Made by a program: the position numbers and the translations under genes. Below the pieces are notes generated by a model that did no database searches, had not been told where the DNA came from, and was given only the letters and a program-made list of their open reading frames with translations. Shown piece after piece: positions 15,373 through 22,792 of a DNA stretch of 40,180 nt. The stretch's first letter is position 1. The number at the start of each line of letters is the position of its first letter. The stretch lies in contig NZ_MDTU01000008.1 in assembly GCF_001720395.1 (NCBI RefSeq), positions 1-40,180 on the forward strand. Reading direction: 5' to 3'. Source of the DNA: Piscirickettsia litoralis (lineage in GTDB: Bacteria; Pseudomonadota; Gammaproteobacteria; Piscirickettsiales; Piscirickettsiaceae).

Positions 15373-15604
15373 TACTATCCCTTAGTTTTTTAAAAAATGT
15401 ACCTACAAAAATGGAGAGCACGATAAGAAAGTAAGATGTAATCAGCGCACTCCCTAAGTCAGCACTCACATCATCTGTAAAATAACTTAAGCTCCACTGC
15501 ACTAAGTAAACCGCTAAAGTACAGGCATAGAACAAAATCACTGTTACAAGTAAAAATCGTGTCCCCTGCTCTAAATCAGAAATAAATAGCTTCATCGCTT
15601 TCAT
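15365..15604 (-). CDS. two-helix membrane protein
   Basis: 79 residues. Membrane helices at about 16-37 (RFLLVTVILFYACTLAVYLVQW) and 52-70 (ALITSYFLIVLSIFVGTFF), short basic C-terminus (KKLRDSND). Start overlaps the upstream stop (ATGA). A holin would have this size and topology, but the location inside the early operon argues against that. Function unknown. Confidence 0.6.
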   Translation of the reverse strand: MKAMKLFISDLEQGTRFLLVTVILFYACTLAVYLVQWSLSYFTDDVSADLGSALITSYFLIVLSIFVGTFFKKLRDSND

Positions 15605-15954
15605 ACCCTGAGCCTCCCTTTCAGCTCTTTCTTTGAATATTTTCTAACAATAAAAGGCGTGGGTTGCTCAAGTGCGCGACAATTAACTGCATCCGTTTTT
15701 TTTACAATAAAATCGCGCAGCTCGTTAATCCTCGCCTGACGAGAATATACATACATCTCGTACTTCGTCCGTAAGCCTAGCTTATAATGTTCTTCAAAAA
15801 GCGCCTGACGCGTTTTATACGGCTGCTTGTGCTCTTTCCACTTTTTCTTACACTCATCAAGACCTACACCTAAAGCTTCCGCTATATCGTCAAGGGTTAG
15901 ATCACGAAATTCGCTAGTAATTAATTCACATTCATGTTTTTCAATCTTCAGCAT
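15601..15954 (-). CDS. putative small HTH protein
   Basis: 117 residues. FRDLTLDDIAEALGVGLDECKKKWKEHKQPYKTR at about 17-50 reads like a helix-turn-helix with a following basic arm. The C-terminus is basic (FIVRKYSKKELKGRLRV). AAAGGG precedes ATG 15954, inside the nuclease end. It could be an early regulator; no specific family is recognised. Confidence 0.6.
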   Translation of the reverse strand: MLKIEKHECELITSEFRDLTLDDIAEALGVGLDECKKKWKEHKQPYKTRQALFEEHYKLGLRTKYEMYVYSRQARINELRDFIVKKTDAVNCRALEQPTPFIVRKYSKKELKGRLRV

Positions 15955-16285
15955 GACAACCCTTTAAAACTCGCTTCATTTGTCGAATAGCAATGAATGC
16001 ATTCACTTGTTTTGTTGAGTACCTAAATACACGCCAGCCGTTTTCTGCCGCTGCGTTATACTTTTCACAATCACCATCAAACCCCACGCCTGTGGTATGA
16101 CGACTTTTCGTCCGCTTGGCATACGTCCCACCCTCAACCTCAACGGCGATTTTTTGCTCAGGCCACGCAAAATCAAAGCGCCATTTTCTTGAGTCATGAA
16201 ATTGATACTCTTGTTCAGGCATTGTTATTTTTTCTAACTTGCATTGCATATGAAAGACACGCTCACCTGCTGAAATTCTAGGCAT
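15941..16285 (-). CDS. phage PD-(D/E)XK-type endonuclease (VSR/DUF559-like fold)
   Basis: 114 residues starting MPRISAGERVF at 16285, preceded by a strong GGAGG; the upstream ATG-like reading would overlap the previous gene by 100 bp. The core WRFDFAWPEQKIAVEVEGGTY supplies the Asp and the ExE/ExK-type residues. It continues RHTTGVGFDGDCEKYNAAAENGWRVFRY, the conserved second half of this phage family. Proposed role is a structure-specific nuclease in replication or recombination. The ATG overlaps the previous TAG by eight bases. Confidence 0.8.
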   Translation of the reverse strand: MPRISAGERVFHMQCKLEKITMPEQEYQFHDSRKWRFDFAWPEQKIAVEVEGGTYAKRTKSRHTTGVGFDGDCEKYNAAAENGWRVFRYSTKQVNAFIAIRQMKRVLKGCHAED

Positions 16286-16949
16286 TCGTTGAACCTCCAA
16301 ACTTGCTTTTAAGTTTTGCAAGGTGACTGTTAGCGCATTGATCGCTTTTACCCTGTTTTCTATCCAGCATTGGCAACACAACCGGAGGACATGGCAAACG
16401 ACTACCGTTTAAATCGCGGTAAATAGCCGCTAAATAGGCTTTCTTGAATTGACCATGCTCACTTATACCCCTGCCGCAGTTTTCCGCTCTAAGGGCTTCT
16501 GAGGCGATAAATACGGTGGGGTGTGACCAGCGGCGCGGCTGAGTGATCTTATTTTGTTGGTGAATATTAAAATAACATTCGGTATAGGCTTGTTTCGTAC
16601 TCGCGTAACCCAACTCTTCAGGTTCCACCTCTTCGCACATCTTGCGAAATTCGCCGGGTGTTACCATGAAAATCATGCAAGCTTTGACTAAGCGTTTTTT
16701 AGCTTCATACCAAACCGCTTCAGGAAAATCACCAATCGCTTCCCACCAATCCTTAGTGATCGTTTCAACTTGATCATCAGTTTTGTTATTTAAAAACGAC
16801 TTGATCAAGTTAAGCTCATCCAAAAAAGCTGAAATTGATAAGTCCGGCCCAAATTCATCAGCGGTTTTCTTCTGCGAGTCTTTTCTGGTGGAGTCTTTGT
16901 AATCGCTCTGCAACTGTGAGTTGATTTGAGTTATTGCCTGCATTGCCAT
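16278..16949 (-). CDS. P-like replication protein (putative helicase loader)
   Basis: 223 residues with AGGGA seven bases before ATG 16949, although this overlaps the previous gene by 92 bp. The central TKDWWEAIGDFPEAVWYEAKKRLVKACMIFMVTPGEFRKMCEEV resembles lambda P-type proteins, which bring host DnaB helicase to the O-origin complex. It follows an O-like gene, the lambda order. C-terminal part is basic (LAKLKSKFGG). The assignment rests on pattern plus gene order. Confidence 0.65.
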   Translation of the reverse strand: MAMQAITQINSQLQSDYKDSTRKDSQKKTADEFGPDLSISAFLDELNLIKSFLNNKTDDQVETITKDWWEAIGDFPEAVWYEAKKRLVKACMIFMVTPGEFRKMCEEVEPEELGYASTKQAYTECYFNIHQQNKITQPRRWSHPTVFIASEALRAENCGRGISEHGQFKKAYLAAIYRDLNGSRLPCPPVVLPMLDRKQGKSDQCANSHLAKLKSKFGGSTNA

Positions 16950-17868
16950 GTTGCTTCCCTCTCGCTAAATAGATTTTTTCATCAATCATCGTGCTTTCTT
17001 GGGTCCATCGACGTTCTGTTAACCAGCCCTCTAGGTGCTTTGGTCTAAATTGTGAATCAGCCATGCTTTTCACCGCTCGGTTATGTGCTTCAACCTCTGC
17101 TTGTTGAATCACCAGCGATACATCTTGCTTTATGTCAGGCCAATTTTTTAGGAATGAGTGAGCGGCTGCGGCTTTGTTTGATTTGCTGTAGTTGTTTTCA
17201 GGTAATTCAGACTTATGGCGGTAGGCTTCCCAAATGCGTTCGAATGCATCTAGTTTTTCACCCGTGAGATAGTGGCCTTTGCTGGTTTTGTATTTTCGTT
17301 CTTCTTGGTCAACAGAATGAGGGGTAGAATCAGGCTCGTGCGTGTCAGCGCACATATTATTATTATGTATTGGGATTGTTGTATTGGGATTGGTATAGTC
17401 ACCGCAACCGTGCAAAATGGATTCTGTATTTTTACAAAATGCATTCTGCAAATTTGAAGAATGGCGTGTTTCCTGGCTTTCAGGCTCTTTTTCAGCTTCA
17501 AATGGGGCTGTTTTTTGCTTTTTCTCAAGTGGATAATCTTCAAAGTGGTAACTATGGAAATTAAAAATTTGGCGCTCATTAACAAAAGCAATCCAGGTGG
17601 TTCGATCATACGAAATTGTGTTATAGTTCCCCTTGATCAAAATACCTTTCTTAATCAGCGAGCGCGCCACTCGCCCCATTTTGTCAGCAGACCAATTCAC
17701 CGCCAATGATTCAGATAAACCTTCACATGTTGAGCGGTTCCATGTCCGCCCATCATAAAAATTTCTTTTTTCCTCTTTATGCTTTTTGATGTACGACAAC
17801 AAACAACTAATGAAGTAAGCTTCTTCTAGACCAACCTGTTTGATCATCTCTTCACTGACTATTGCCAT
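16858..17868 (-). CDS. O-like replication initiator 2
   Basis: 336 residues. The N-terminal ~110 residues form a winged-helix part (AYFISCLLSYIKKHK, NRSTCEGLSESLAVNWSADKMGRVARSLIKKGILIKG), then a low-complexity linker. The C-terminal domain (AFERIWEAYRHKSELPENNYSKSNKAAAAHSFLKNW) ends RPKHLEGWLTERRWTQE. This wHTH-linker-W...RW layout is common in phage O-type initiators, whose origin iterons lie inside the gene. Two sets of direct repeats are present in the linker region (17366-17448). GAGG precedes the ATG. Confidence 0.72.
   Translation of the reverse strand: MAIVSEEMIKQVGLEEAYFISCLLSYIKKHKEEKRNFYDGRTWNRSTCEGLSESLAVNWSADKMGRVARSLIKKGILIKGNYNTISYDRTTWIAFVNERQIFNFHSYHFEDYPLEKKQKTAPFEAEKEPESQETRHSSNLQNAFCKNTESILHGCGDYTNPNTTIPIHNNNMCADTHEPDSTPHSVDQEERKYKTSKGHYLTGEKLDAFERIWEAYRHKSELPENNYSKSNKAAAAHSFLKNWPDIKQDVSLVIQQAEVEAHNRAVKSMADSQFRPKHLEGWLTERRWTQESTMIDEKIYLARGKQHGNAGNNSNQLTVAERLQRLHQKRLAEENR
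17366..17448. repeat. direct repeats inside O-like gene 2 (possible origin iterons)
   Basis: TGTATTGGGATTG occurs at 17366 and 17380 (14-bp period). AAAATGGATTCTG at 17414 and AAAATGCATTCTG at 17436 have a 22-bp period. They lie in the linker-coding part, where lambda-like origins sit. Nothing shows they are used. Confidence 0.5.
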
Positions 17869-17869
17869 T

Positions 17870-18127
17870 TTAACCAGCCTCTTTTTTAATAACTTTCACC
17901 GCAGAATTATTATCAAATATCACCGTAAACCCGTTTTCGACCAAAGAAATAACAGCCTCTTTTAAAGGAATTTGTGTATCTGTCCCTCTATTTCTTTCCA
18001 GTCCTAAACGCTTTGCCATTGAGTAGACCTGGTCACTGGTTTTATTGAGGTCAACGGCGATTTGCTTACCTGTTTTTAATCCATAGTTTTCTTTCAAGTA
18101 TTCTTTTTCGTAATCGGTCCATTTCAT
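17870..18127 (-). CDS. small Myb/SANT-like HTH protein
   Basis: 85 residues starting MKWTDYEKEYLKENYGL, followed by KTGKQIAVDLNKTSDQVYSMAKRLGL: a W...L...Y helix then a helix-turn-helix, as in small phage Myb-like regulators. The C-terminal half (LKEAVISLVENGFTVIFDNNSAVKVIKK) may be a small alpha/beta piece. GAGG lies 11 bases before ATG 18127; a start three codons upstream is possible. First gene after a 190-bp gap with an operator-like repeat, so probably regulated at its own promoter. Confidence 0.7.
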   Translation of the reverse strand: MKWTDYEKEYLKENYGLKTGKQIAVDLNKTSDQVYSMAKRLGLERNRGTDTQIPLKEAVISLVENGFTVIFDNNSAVKVIKKEAG

Positions 18128-18180
18128 ATCACACATCCTCACAAGTTGTTGCCATGCTAGCAAAAAGATTTAATTTGCCG

Positions 18181-18206
18181 CGACCAAAAATTGGTCGTTT
18201 TGGTCG
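18181..18206. promoter_or_regulatory. operator-like CGACCA/TGGTCG repeats
   Basis: CGACCA (18181-18186) faces TGGTCG (18192-18197), and a further TGGTCG follows at 18201-18206. This is an inverted repeat plus a direct half-site, 54-80 bp upstream of the Myb-like gene. It is the shape of a regulator binding site. Confidence 0.45.
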
Positions 18207-18354
18207 TTTTAATTAAAAATGTTTTAAATGTTAGAAATTTATGTTAGATCAATACAGGTGCGGTAAAATTAATAAAACTTTCAAATTCCATTGCCCTTAA
18301 CAACGACAAAACATTTATCATCACAAAACTACTCACAATGCTTCAGTATTTTTA

Positions 18355-19266
18355 TTAAATGCCAAAACCATTGTTATGATCATATGTTTCGCCTACCATG
18401 GAATTAATGAGGGGTTCCGAACAATAGTTATTCAATTCACATTGCTCATGGTAATATTCTTGACTTAAAGGATTGTGGACTCTCGTTTGTTGCTTATGTT
18501 TAAAGCGTTTTGCGTTGTTATTGTGTACGGATTCAGCTTCGCGTAACACTGTGAAGTCTTCACGCCAATCGAATGCTTTTAAGAATTTCTCGGCATTTGG
18601 GATATAACGAATTTCAGTTGTTTTAAATTCGTTTTCGTTTTTGTATACCAACATTTCAACAATGGTTGCTGCATGGTTTGCAAGCTTGTACCGTTGCCAA
18701 TAGCGGCAAGCCTCTTTTAAGTTTGTTTTCTTGGGGTAAAGAGTTTTGAAGGTGTCATAAAATAAATCACGCGATTGCTTTTTGGTTAAACCTGCTGTGT
18801 ATTCTTGATCGTCTTTGTTTTCAACTTTCGGTGAAACTTCCTTTTTTGGAGGTGCTATATTCTCACTCTCACTCTTACTCTTTAAAGTAGATTTATCTAC
18901 TGTATTATATACATCGAATTTTTTTTCGGTCTTCTGCGAATTTTTTTTCGCTACCGTAGTGGCTATATTTAGTTCGATAGTCTTGGTATGAAGTACACCT
19001 TTTTTGCTGAAAAACTTTTTAATTTGGTGCGCTACAACAAGTCCAAGATCGCTTAGTTTGTTTAGGGCTATTTCGACAGAGCGCACTGAGCAATTAAGCT
19101 TATCGGCAAAAACTTTAGTGTGCATCTCGCACTTTTTGGTTTTTTTGTTAGTGAATTCTATCAGAAGGTCTAAAACTTCTCGTGTAATACCTCTGATTTT
19201 AAATGATCGCGCTAATTCGGCTATGGTATAAATATTCTGATTTTCATCAGTTAAGGTGATGTTCAC
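18355..19266 (-). CDS. O-like replication initiator 1
   Basis: About 303 residues from GTG 19266, chosen because GGAG lies six bases before it; the TTG four codons earlier overlaps that signal. N-terminal winged helix (IRGITREVLDLLIEFTN, FADKLNCSVRSVEIALNKLSDLGLVVAHQ), Lys/Ser-rich linker, then FYDTFKTLYPKKTNLKEACRYWQRYKLANHAATIVEML and IPNAEKFLKAFDWRED, the C-terminal signature of phage O-type initiators. It heads the early operon after the immunity region. A second O-like gene lies 0.5 kb downstream, which is unusual. Confidence 0.72.
   Translation of the reverse strand: MNITLTDENQNIYTIAELARSFKIRGITREVLDLLIEFTNKKTKKCEMHTKVFADKLNCSVRSVEIALNKLSDLGLVVAHQIKKFFSKKGVLHTKTIELNIATTVAKKNSQKTEKKFDVYNTVDKSTLKSKSESENIAPPKKEVSPKVENKDDQEYTAGLTKKQSRDLFYDTFKTLYPKKTNLKEACRYWQRYKLANHAATIVEMLVYKNENEFKTTEIRYIPNAEKFLKAFDWREDFTVLREAESVHNNNAKRFKHKQQTRVHNPLSQEYYHEQCELNNYCSEPLINSMVGETYDHNNGFGI
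18850..18950. repeat. repeats and AT-rich stretch inside O-like gene 1 (possible origin)
   Basis: CGAATTTTTTTTCG occurs twice, at 18915-18928 and 18937-18950, exactly 22 bp apart. Next to it are the inverted repeat AGTAGAT/ATCTACT (near 18884-18900) and CTCACT-type tandem repeats. Direct repeats plus an AT-rich stretch in the initiator gene linker fit a lambda-type origin. Confidence 0.5.
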
Positions 19267-19765
19267 TTGCGTCTCCAAAAGTTACAAATTTGTAAATACG
19301 AAGAGAAAACGCAATCAAGCACAGAAAATGTGTTGACGTAAAGGTACGCAAAACCTATACTTTACGTATCGATTCTGTGAGGCCCCTGAGATTTCTTACC
19401 TAGTCGCCAAACTTAAGAAAGAATTCTCGTGGGGCTGATCGCCTAATCTCTTTTCCTATCAGTTAAAATTTTCTACATTTAATACCCTAAGTTCATTTAA
19501 AAAACTAAAACTCTCGCAGGCCATTATAAGTCTTTGTTTTGCATAAGAGCAACAAAAGGATTCTAATCGACTTTTATACGAAAAAACAGTTTTGACAGTG
19601 TCAAAAAATAGCCTTGTCGGTGTGGGTCTTATCATCAATACTCTTCTTATAATTTCCGTGCATGTCTTTGACTATTATAAGAGTTTAGGTGTGTTTTTAA
19701 TGATGTGCAAGTTTTTTTAATGCACGCACAATTAGCGGAGGATATATATGGCAATAACCCTTGAG
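19267..19765. other. 0.5 kb untranslated immunity-region stretch
   Basis: Lies between the O-like gene and the repressor. It contains a strong plus-strand promoter (19333-19361), a long imperfect hairpin with GCCCC/GGGGC ends (19382-19435), a palindrome TTTTGACA-G-TGTCAAAA (19590-19606), and TATAAT boxes on both strands near 19645-19685. No conventional gene is seen. It may produce a regulatory or antisense RNA and hold operators for the repressor. Confidence 0.6.
19333..19367 (+). promoter_or_regulatory. strong promoter inside an inverted repeat
   Basis: TTGACG (19333-19338), 17-bp spacer, TATACT (19356-19361). The inverted arms ACGTAAAG (19336-19343) and CTTTACGT (19360-19367) cover both promoter boxes, an ideal repressor target. 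Transcription would run toward and antisense to the repressor gene, with no normal gene downstream. Confidence 0.6.
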
Positions 19766-19801
19766 TTAGTCTGTTACCTCAAGAGTTTCAACTGTACCTA
19801 A
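19748..19801 (+). CDS. possible 17-residue leader peptide
   Basis: ATG 19748 follows GCGGAGGATATAT, a textbook ribosome-binding site, and encodes MAITLELVCYLKSFNCT. It overlaps the repressor 3' end on the opposite strand. The strong signal with such a short frame suggests a leader peptide or a truncated former gene. I would not insist on expression. Confidence 0.25.
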   Translation: MAITLELVCYLKSFNCT

Positions 19802-20509
19802 GCAGTCTAAATTCTCTAAATCAGTTTCAATTACAGACTCGCATTTAATGTCGTAAAGGGTTACGGTGCCCTCATCTTCATCTCTAAAAATAAATAACGC
19901 AGGGCTGCTATCACCTATTGCTGCGACGAAAATATCACCTGAATGGGCATCACGCCCTTGATTCACTTTTAATAAATATTCTCGTTGAAAATATGAACTT
20001 GGCTCTACTCGAACTCGATACGGTGTACTGTAATTATCGCAATGATCTATAACATTAGACAAGGCCAATTCTGGGATATAGTTTTCATCTTCTTGGTGAA
20101 GAGGCGCTTCACCACGCATCTGAGCAATAGTTTTCCCAAAATACCTTGCAAGCTTTGCAACTACTTCAAAGCTTGGCTTTTTATTGTTACCACTTTTCAA
20201 TCGGCTAATTGTTGCATGGTTTAAACCTGTACCATTCGCAACAGCCTGAGCTGTCACACCCTTCTCTTCAATGCAACTGTTTAACACATCTGCAAATGAC
20301 ACTTCGCCTTCGGCCCACTTAATAATGTCATTTAAAGGTATGTCAAAATAATCAGATAAAGTTTTTGCTTCCTCACTGTTAGGAGCTGTTACTCTTCCAC
20401 TAAGTAACTGGTATAATCGAGCTTTTGGGATAGAAGTCGAGTTAACAACATCATCAAGAGTTGATCTAGAAGAAAATAACGCTGTCTCTAAACGTGTAGC
20501 GAACCGCAT
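19766..20509 (-). CDS. phage repressor with two tandem HTH domains
   Basis: 247 residues from ATG 20509 (GGGGTGG about 11 bases upstream); a GTG at 20524 is the alternative. HTH 1 is about residues 5-60 (STLDDVVNSTSIPKARLYQLLSG) and HTH 2 about 70-125 (GVTAQAVANGTGLNHATISRLKSGNNKKPSFEVVAKLARYFGKT), both Xre-like. The C-terminal beta-rich part (LLKVNQGRDAHSGDIFVAAIGDSSPALFIF) looks like a LexA/S24 fold, but the usual GDSM nucleophile motif is missing. It is transcribed in the same direction as the early genes, not divergently. It likely maintains lysogeny. Confidence 0.75.
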   Translation of the reverse strand: MRFATRLETALFSSRSTLDDVVNSTSIPKARLYQLLSGRVTAPNSEEAKTLSDYFDIPLNDIIKWAEGEVSFADVLNSCIEEKGVTAQAVANGTGLNHATISRLKSGNNKKPSFEVVAKLARYFGKTIAQMRGEAPLHQEDENYIPELALSNVIDHCDNYSTPYRVRVEPSSYFQREYLLKVNQGRDAHSGDIFVAAIGDSSPALFIFRDEDEGTVTLYDIKCESVIETDLENLDCLGTVETLEVTD

Positions 20510-20540
20510 TCTTGGATATACCACCCCATAGGTAAATAAA

Positions 20541-20600
20541 AATTGGCTTTTAAGTTTTTGATGCGTACTGTAAAATAGCCAATTCTAGAGACTATACCAA
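20541..20600 (-). promoter_or_regulatory. repressor promoter with flanking inverted repeat
   Basis: Minus strand TTGGTA (20600-20595), 17-bp spacer, TATTTT (20577-20572). AATTGGCT (20541-20548) and AGCCAATT (20577-20584) form an inverted repeat, the second arm overlapping the spacer. The methyltransferase gene starts divergently 43 bp away, so one regulator could control both. Confidence 0.5.
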
Positions 20601-20642
20601 AAAGTATCAATAAAAGGCTCCAGAAAATCAAGGAGAGACCTT

Positions 20643-21428
20643 ATGAATTTTAATGAAAAAGCTAGTATATACGATCAAATAGCCATGTCACAAAATGAAG
20701 CTGCCGATGTATTATACAGTGATATTAAATTTTTTTGTTCAGCATCGCCTGCCTCCAATGTGTTGGATTTAGGGTGTGGTACTGGCTATCTAACACGGAA
20801 ACTAGCAGATGATTTTGACTATGTAACAGGTATTGATACATCAGAAAAAATGCTGGAGCAAGCTGCTGATTTAGGGGGCAACATCGAATATGTTTTAAGA
20901 GACGCTTCTAAATTAAATGAAAAAAATGAGTATGAATTAATTACAGCTAATTCTGTAACATACTACATCCCTGATTTAGAAAGTGCCTTTGCTTCCTACT
21001 ATGGTGCATTAAAGAACGAAGGTTATCTTGCAATTCAGAGTCAAACGGAGGTTACTCCTCAGTTTTGGCACGCTTTCCAAACACTGCGCGTAAACGATGA
21101 AAGTCGCCCATTTATTGATGGGTATAAGTTTCCTGCAAATATGCAGTCTCAGCATACATTAGTACACTACATGAAAGAAGTTGGTTTTTCTATTTTGTTA
21201 GAAAAGACGATACATTTTAAAACGTTGTGTAATGTCGAAACTGCTTTAGCCATTTTTAAATCGGGAACAGCAACACCCTTACTGAATCAAAAAGCATATG
21301 ATTTAGAGCTAACAGATCGTTATATTGAAATATTCTGGGAAACTATACAAAAAGGGTTTGAAAATCAAGCTGTGGATGGTCAGCTACTTTTAGATATCCC
21401 TCGCGCCTATATTATCGCCAAGAAATAA
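20643..21428 (+). CDS. class I SAM-dependent methyltransferase
   Basis: 261 residues, AAGGAGAG just before ATG. Motif I VLDLGCGTGYL at about 40-50 binds AdoMet. VTGIDTSEKMLEQA and YVLRDASKL follow as motifs II and III, and YELITANSVTYYIPDLESAF as the post-motif strand. The fold matches small-molecule or lipid methyltransferases rather than DNA methylases: no NPPY/DPPY motif. Substrate unknown. It diverges from the repressor gene where a cro-like gene would be expected, so it may be lysogenic cargo. Confidence 0.85.
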   Translation: MNFNEKASIYDQIAMSQNEAADVLYSDIKFFCSASPASNVLDLGCGTGYLTRKLADDFDYVTGIDTSEKMLEQAADLGGNIEYVLRDASKLNEKNEYELITANSVTYYIPDLESAFASYYGALKNEGYLAIQSQTEVTPQFWHAFQTLRVNDESRPFIDGYKFPANMQSQHTLVHYMKEVGFSILLEKTIHFKTLCNVETALAIFKSGTATPLLNQKAYDLELTDRYIEIFWETIQKGFENQAVDGQLLLDIPRAYIIAKK

Positions 21429-21448
21429 AAAGAGAGCTTATGCTCTCT
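21426..21448 (-). terminator. terminator of the VUT gene
   Basis: Minus strand AGAGAGC, four-base loop, GCTCTCT, then TTTTT. The stem overlaps the last codons of the transporter gene. On the plus strand it may also help stop the convergent methyltransferase transcript. Confidence 0.65.
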
Positions 21449-22223
21449 CTTCTGGTATAAATCCTGGTGGAGGCATGGCTCCATCAGTGAATCTATGCTC
21501 GTATGAAACAGGCTCGGCTTTTTTAAGCCACCATATCACACCACCCGCAACTGGAGACATAAGCACTTCATACATAGCTTTAATGAACGTTTGGCAAATT
21601 AAAATATCTACTAAATTATTAAATGATAGGTGTTTTGAAAGAAATAAGAGTGTCCATACAATGCTGAATGTTAATTCACCTACCCAGGTAGAAGTGATCG
21701 ATCTAAAAATAAAGGATGTAATTTCATGCTTGTCATCATGACGTTTAAATTTCTCTCTTAACCAAGCTAATAGGTGGTTATTAACTAAGTAAGCACAAGC
21801 GGATGCTATGCAGGCAGCCCAATACAAACTAGCTAAGGTTGCCATAGATGTATGAAAAGCTTGGTCTAAGGCATGAGATGCCATTGGTGTGATATGCAGT
21901 GCAATAGAGATAAAAGCTACAAAAACTCCATGTCCAATCATGTTGTACCAAACCAAGGCGTTGGAGTATTCCTTCCCATAGTGCTGTGTAACGATATCAA
22001 AAACAGTAAATGTCAATGGGAACGCAAAGATGCCTCCAGGAAATACCATATGATAAGGTAGTGGGATGCCAAAAATATTATCTAACTCTATAAATCTAAT
22101 GGCTAAAACATTCGCCGCAATCATCGTAGCTGAAAGTATTATTGCCAGTAATGGATAAAATTTATATGGCCTTCTATCTGTATTCATTATTTGGTTTATA
22201 AAAAAATTAACTATTGCTTTCAT
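21438..22223 (-). CDS. VUT/YhhQ-family membrane protein (queuosine precursor transporter family)
   Basis: 261 residues, about six membrane helices (YPLLAIILSATMIAANVLAIRFI, PLTFTVFDIVTQHYG, IGHGVFVAFISIALHI, SITSTWVGELTFSIVWTLLF, ICQTFIKAMYEVLMSPV). The FPLTFTVFDIVTQHYG and STWVGELTFSI segments match the YhhQ family, which imports queuosine precursors for tRNA modification. About 40 residues longer than typical bacterial members. Upstream gene overlaps by 17 bp; a start at 22187 is possible. No queuosine genes lie nearby, so it would supplement host salvage. Confidence 0.85.
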   Translation of the reverse strand: MKAIVNFFINQIMNTDRRPYKFYPLLAIILSATMIAANVLAIRFIELDNIFGIPLPYHMVFPGGIFAFPLTFTVFDIVTQHYGKEYSNALVWYNMIGHGVFVAFISIALHITPMASHALDQAFHTSMATLASLYWAACIASACAYLVNNHLLAWLREKFKRHDDKHEITSFIFRSITSTWVGELTFSIVWTLLFLSKHLSFNNLVDILICQTFIKAMYEVLMSPVAGGVIWWLKKAEPVSYEHRFTDGAMPPPGFIPEERA

Positions 22224-22641
22224 TGTTTTCTTTTTTAATCCTATTTCTACGTCTTGTCATTTTTAACTTGGTACTTTTCTTAGTTTTCTTTGTTTGCAAC
22301 GTTGTTGCTAATAGGTTCCAACCTTCTAATATTCCCTCTGCCCTCCCTTTTTGATAACCTTTGTCGTAGCCTGAATACCAATGAATGAGTTGGCTGTCAG
22401 TATGGTTAAAACCTTTGATAAAATCAGGCTGAGCTTGTATAACATTTGCATATGCTTTTTTTGTAACGCGTGCATGGCCTGTTGTGTAATGGATAACATG
22501 CTGACGTGTCACATGATCATATTGTGTCTTATTCCAGCGGTACTGTGTTCCTTTCGTACTGGCTATTATCTTCTTAAGGGCGATACCACGTAAGACATGA
22601 AAAATCCATGAGCTAAGCTTTTTGATAACTTTTTTCCACAC
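22207..22641 (-). CDS. unknown basic protein preceding the VUT gene
   Basis: 144 residues if it starts at GTG 22641; no ATG is available and no clear ribosome site is visible, so the start is doubtful. Very basic at both ends (WKKVIKKLSSW, KKTKKSTKLKMTRRRNRIKK). Middle part YRWNKTQYDHVTRQHVIHYTTGHARVTKKAYANVI and WYSGYDKGYQKGRAEGILEG has no recognised family. It overlaps the VUT start and probably shares its transcript. It could be a truncated remnant. Confidence 0.5.
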   Translation of the reverse strand: MWKKVIKKLSSWIFHVLRGIALKKIIASTKGTQYRWNKTQYDHVTRQHVIHYTTGHARVTKKAYANVIQAQPDFIKGFNHTDSQLIHWYSGYDKGYQKGRAEGILEGWNLLATTLQTKKTKKSTKLKMTRRRNRIKKENNESNS

Positions 22642-22792
22642 GTAACGTGTACCGTTTTATTTTTCTTATTTCCTAACGTCTAAATCTAGAACATGTTAAC
22701 CAATAATATGCTCATAAGCAAAACTTAAAATAGGTATAATTCTGGTATATTTACAAACGCTGAAAATAAATTTACACAGGAATTTTATTTGT

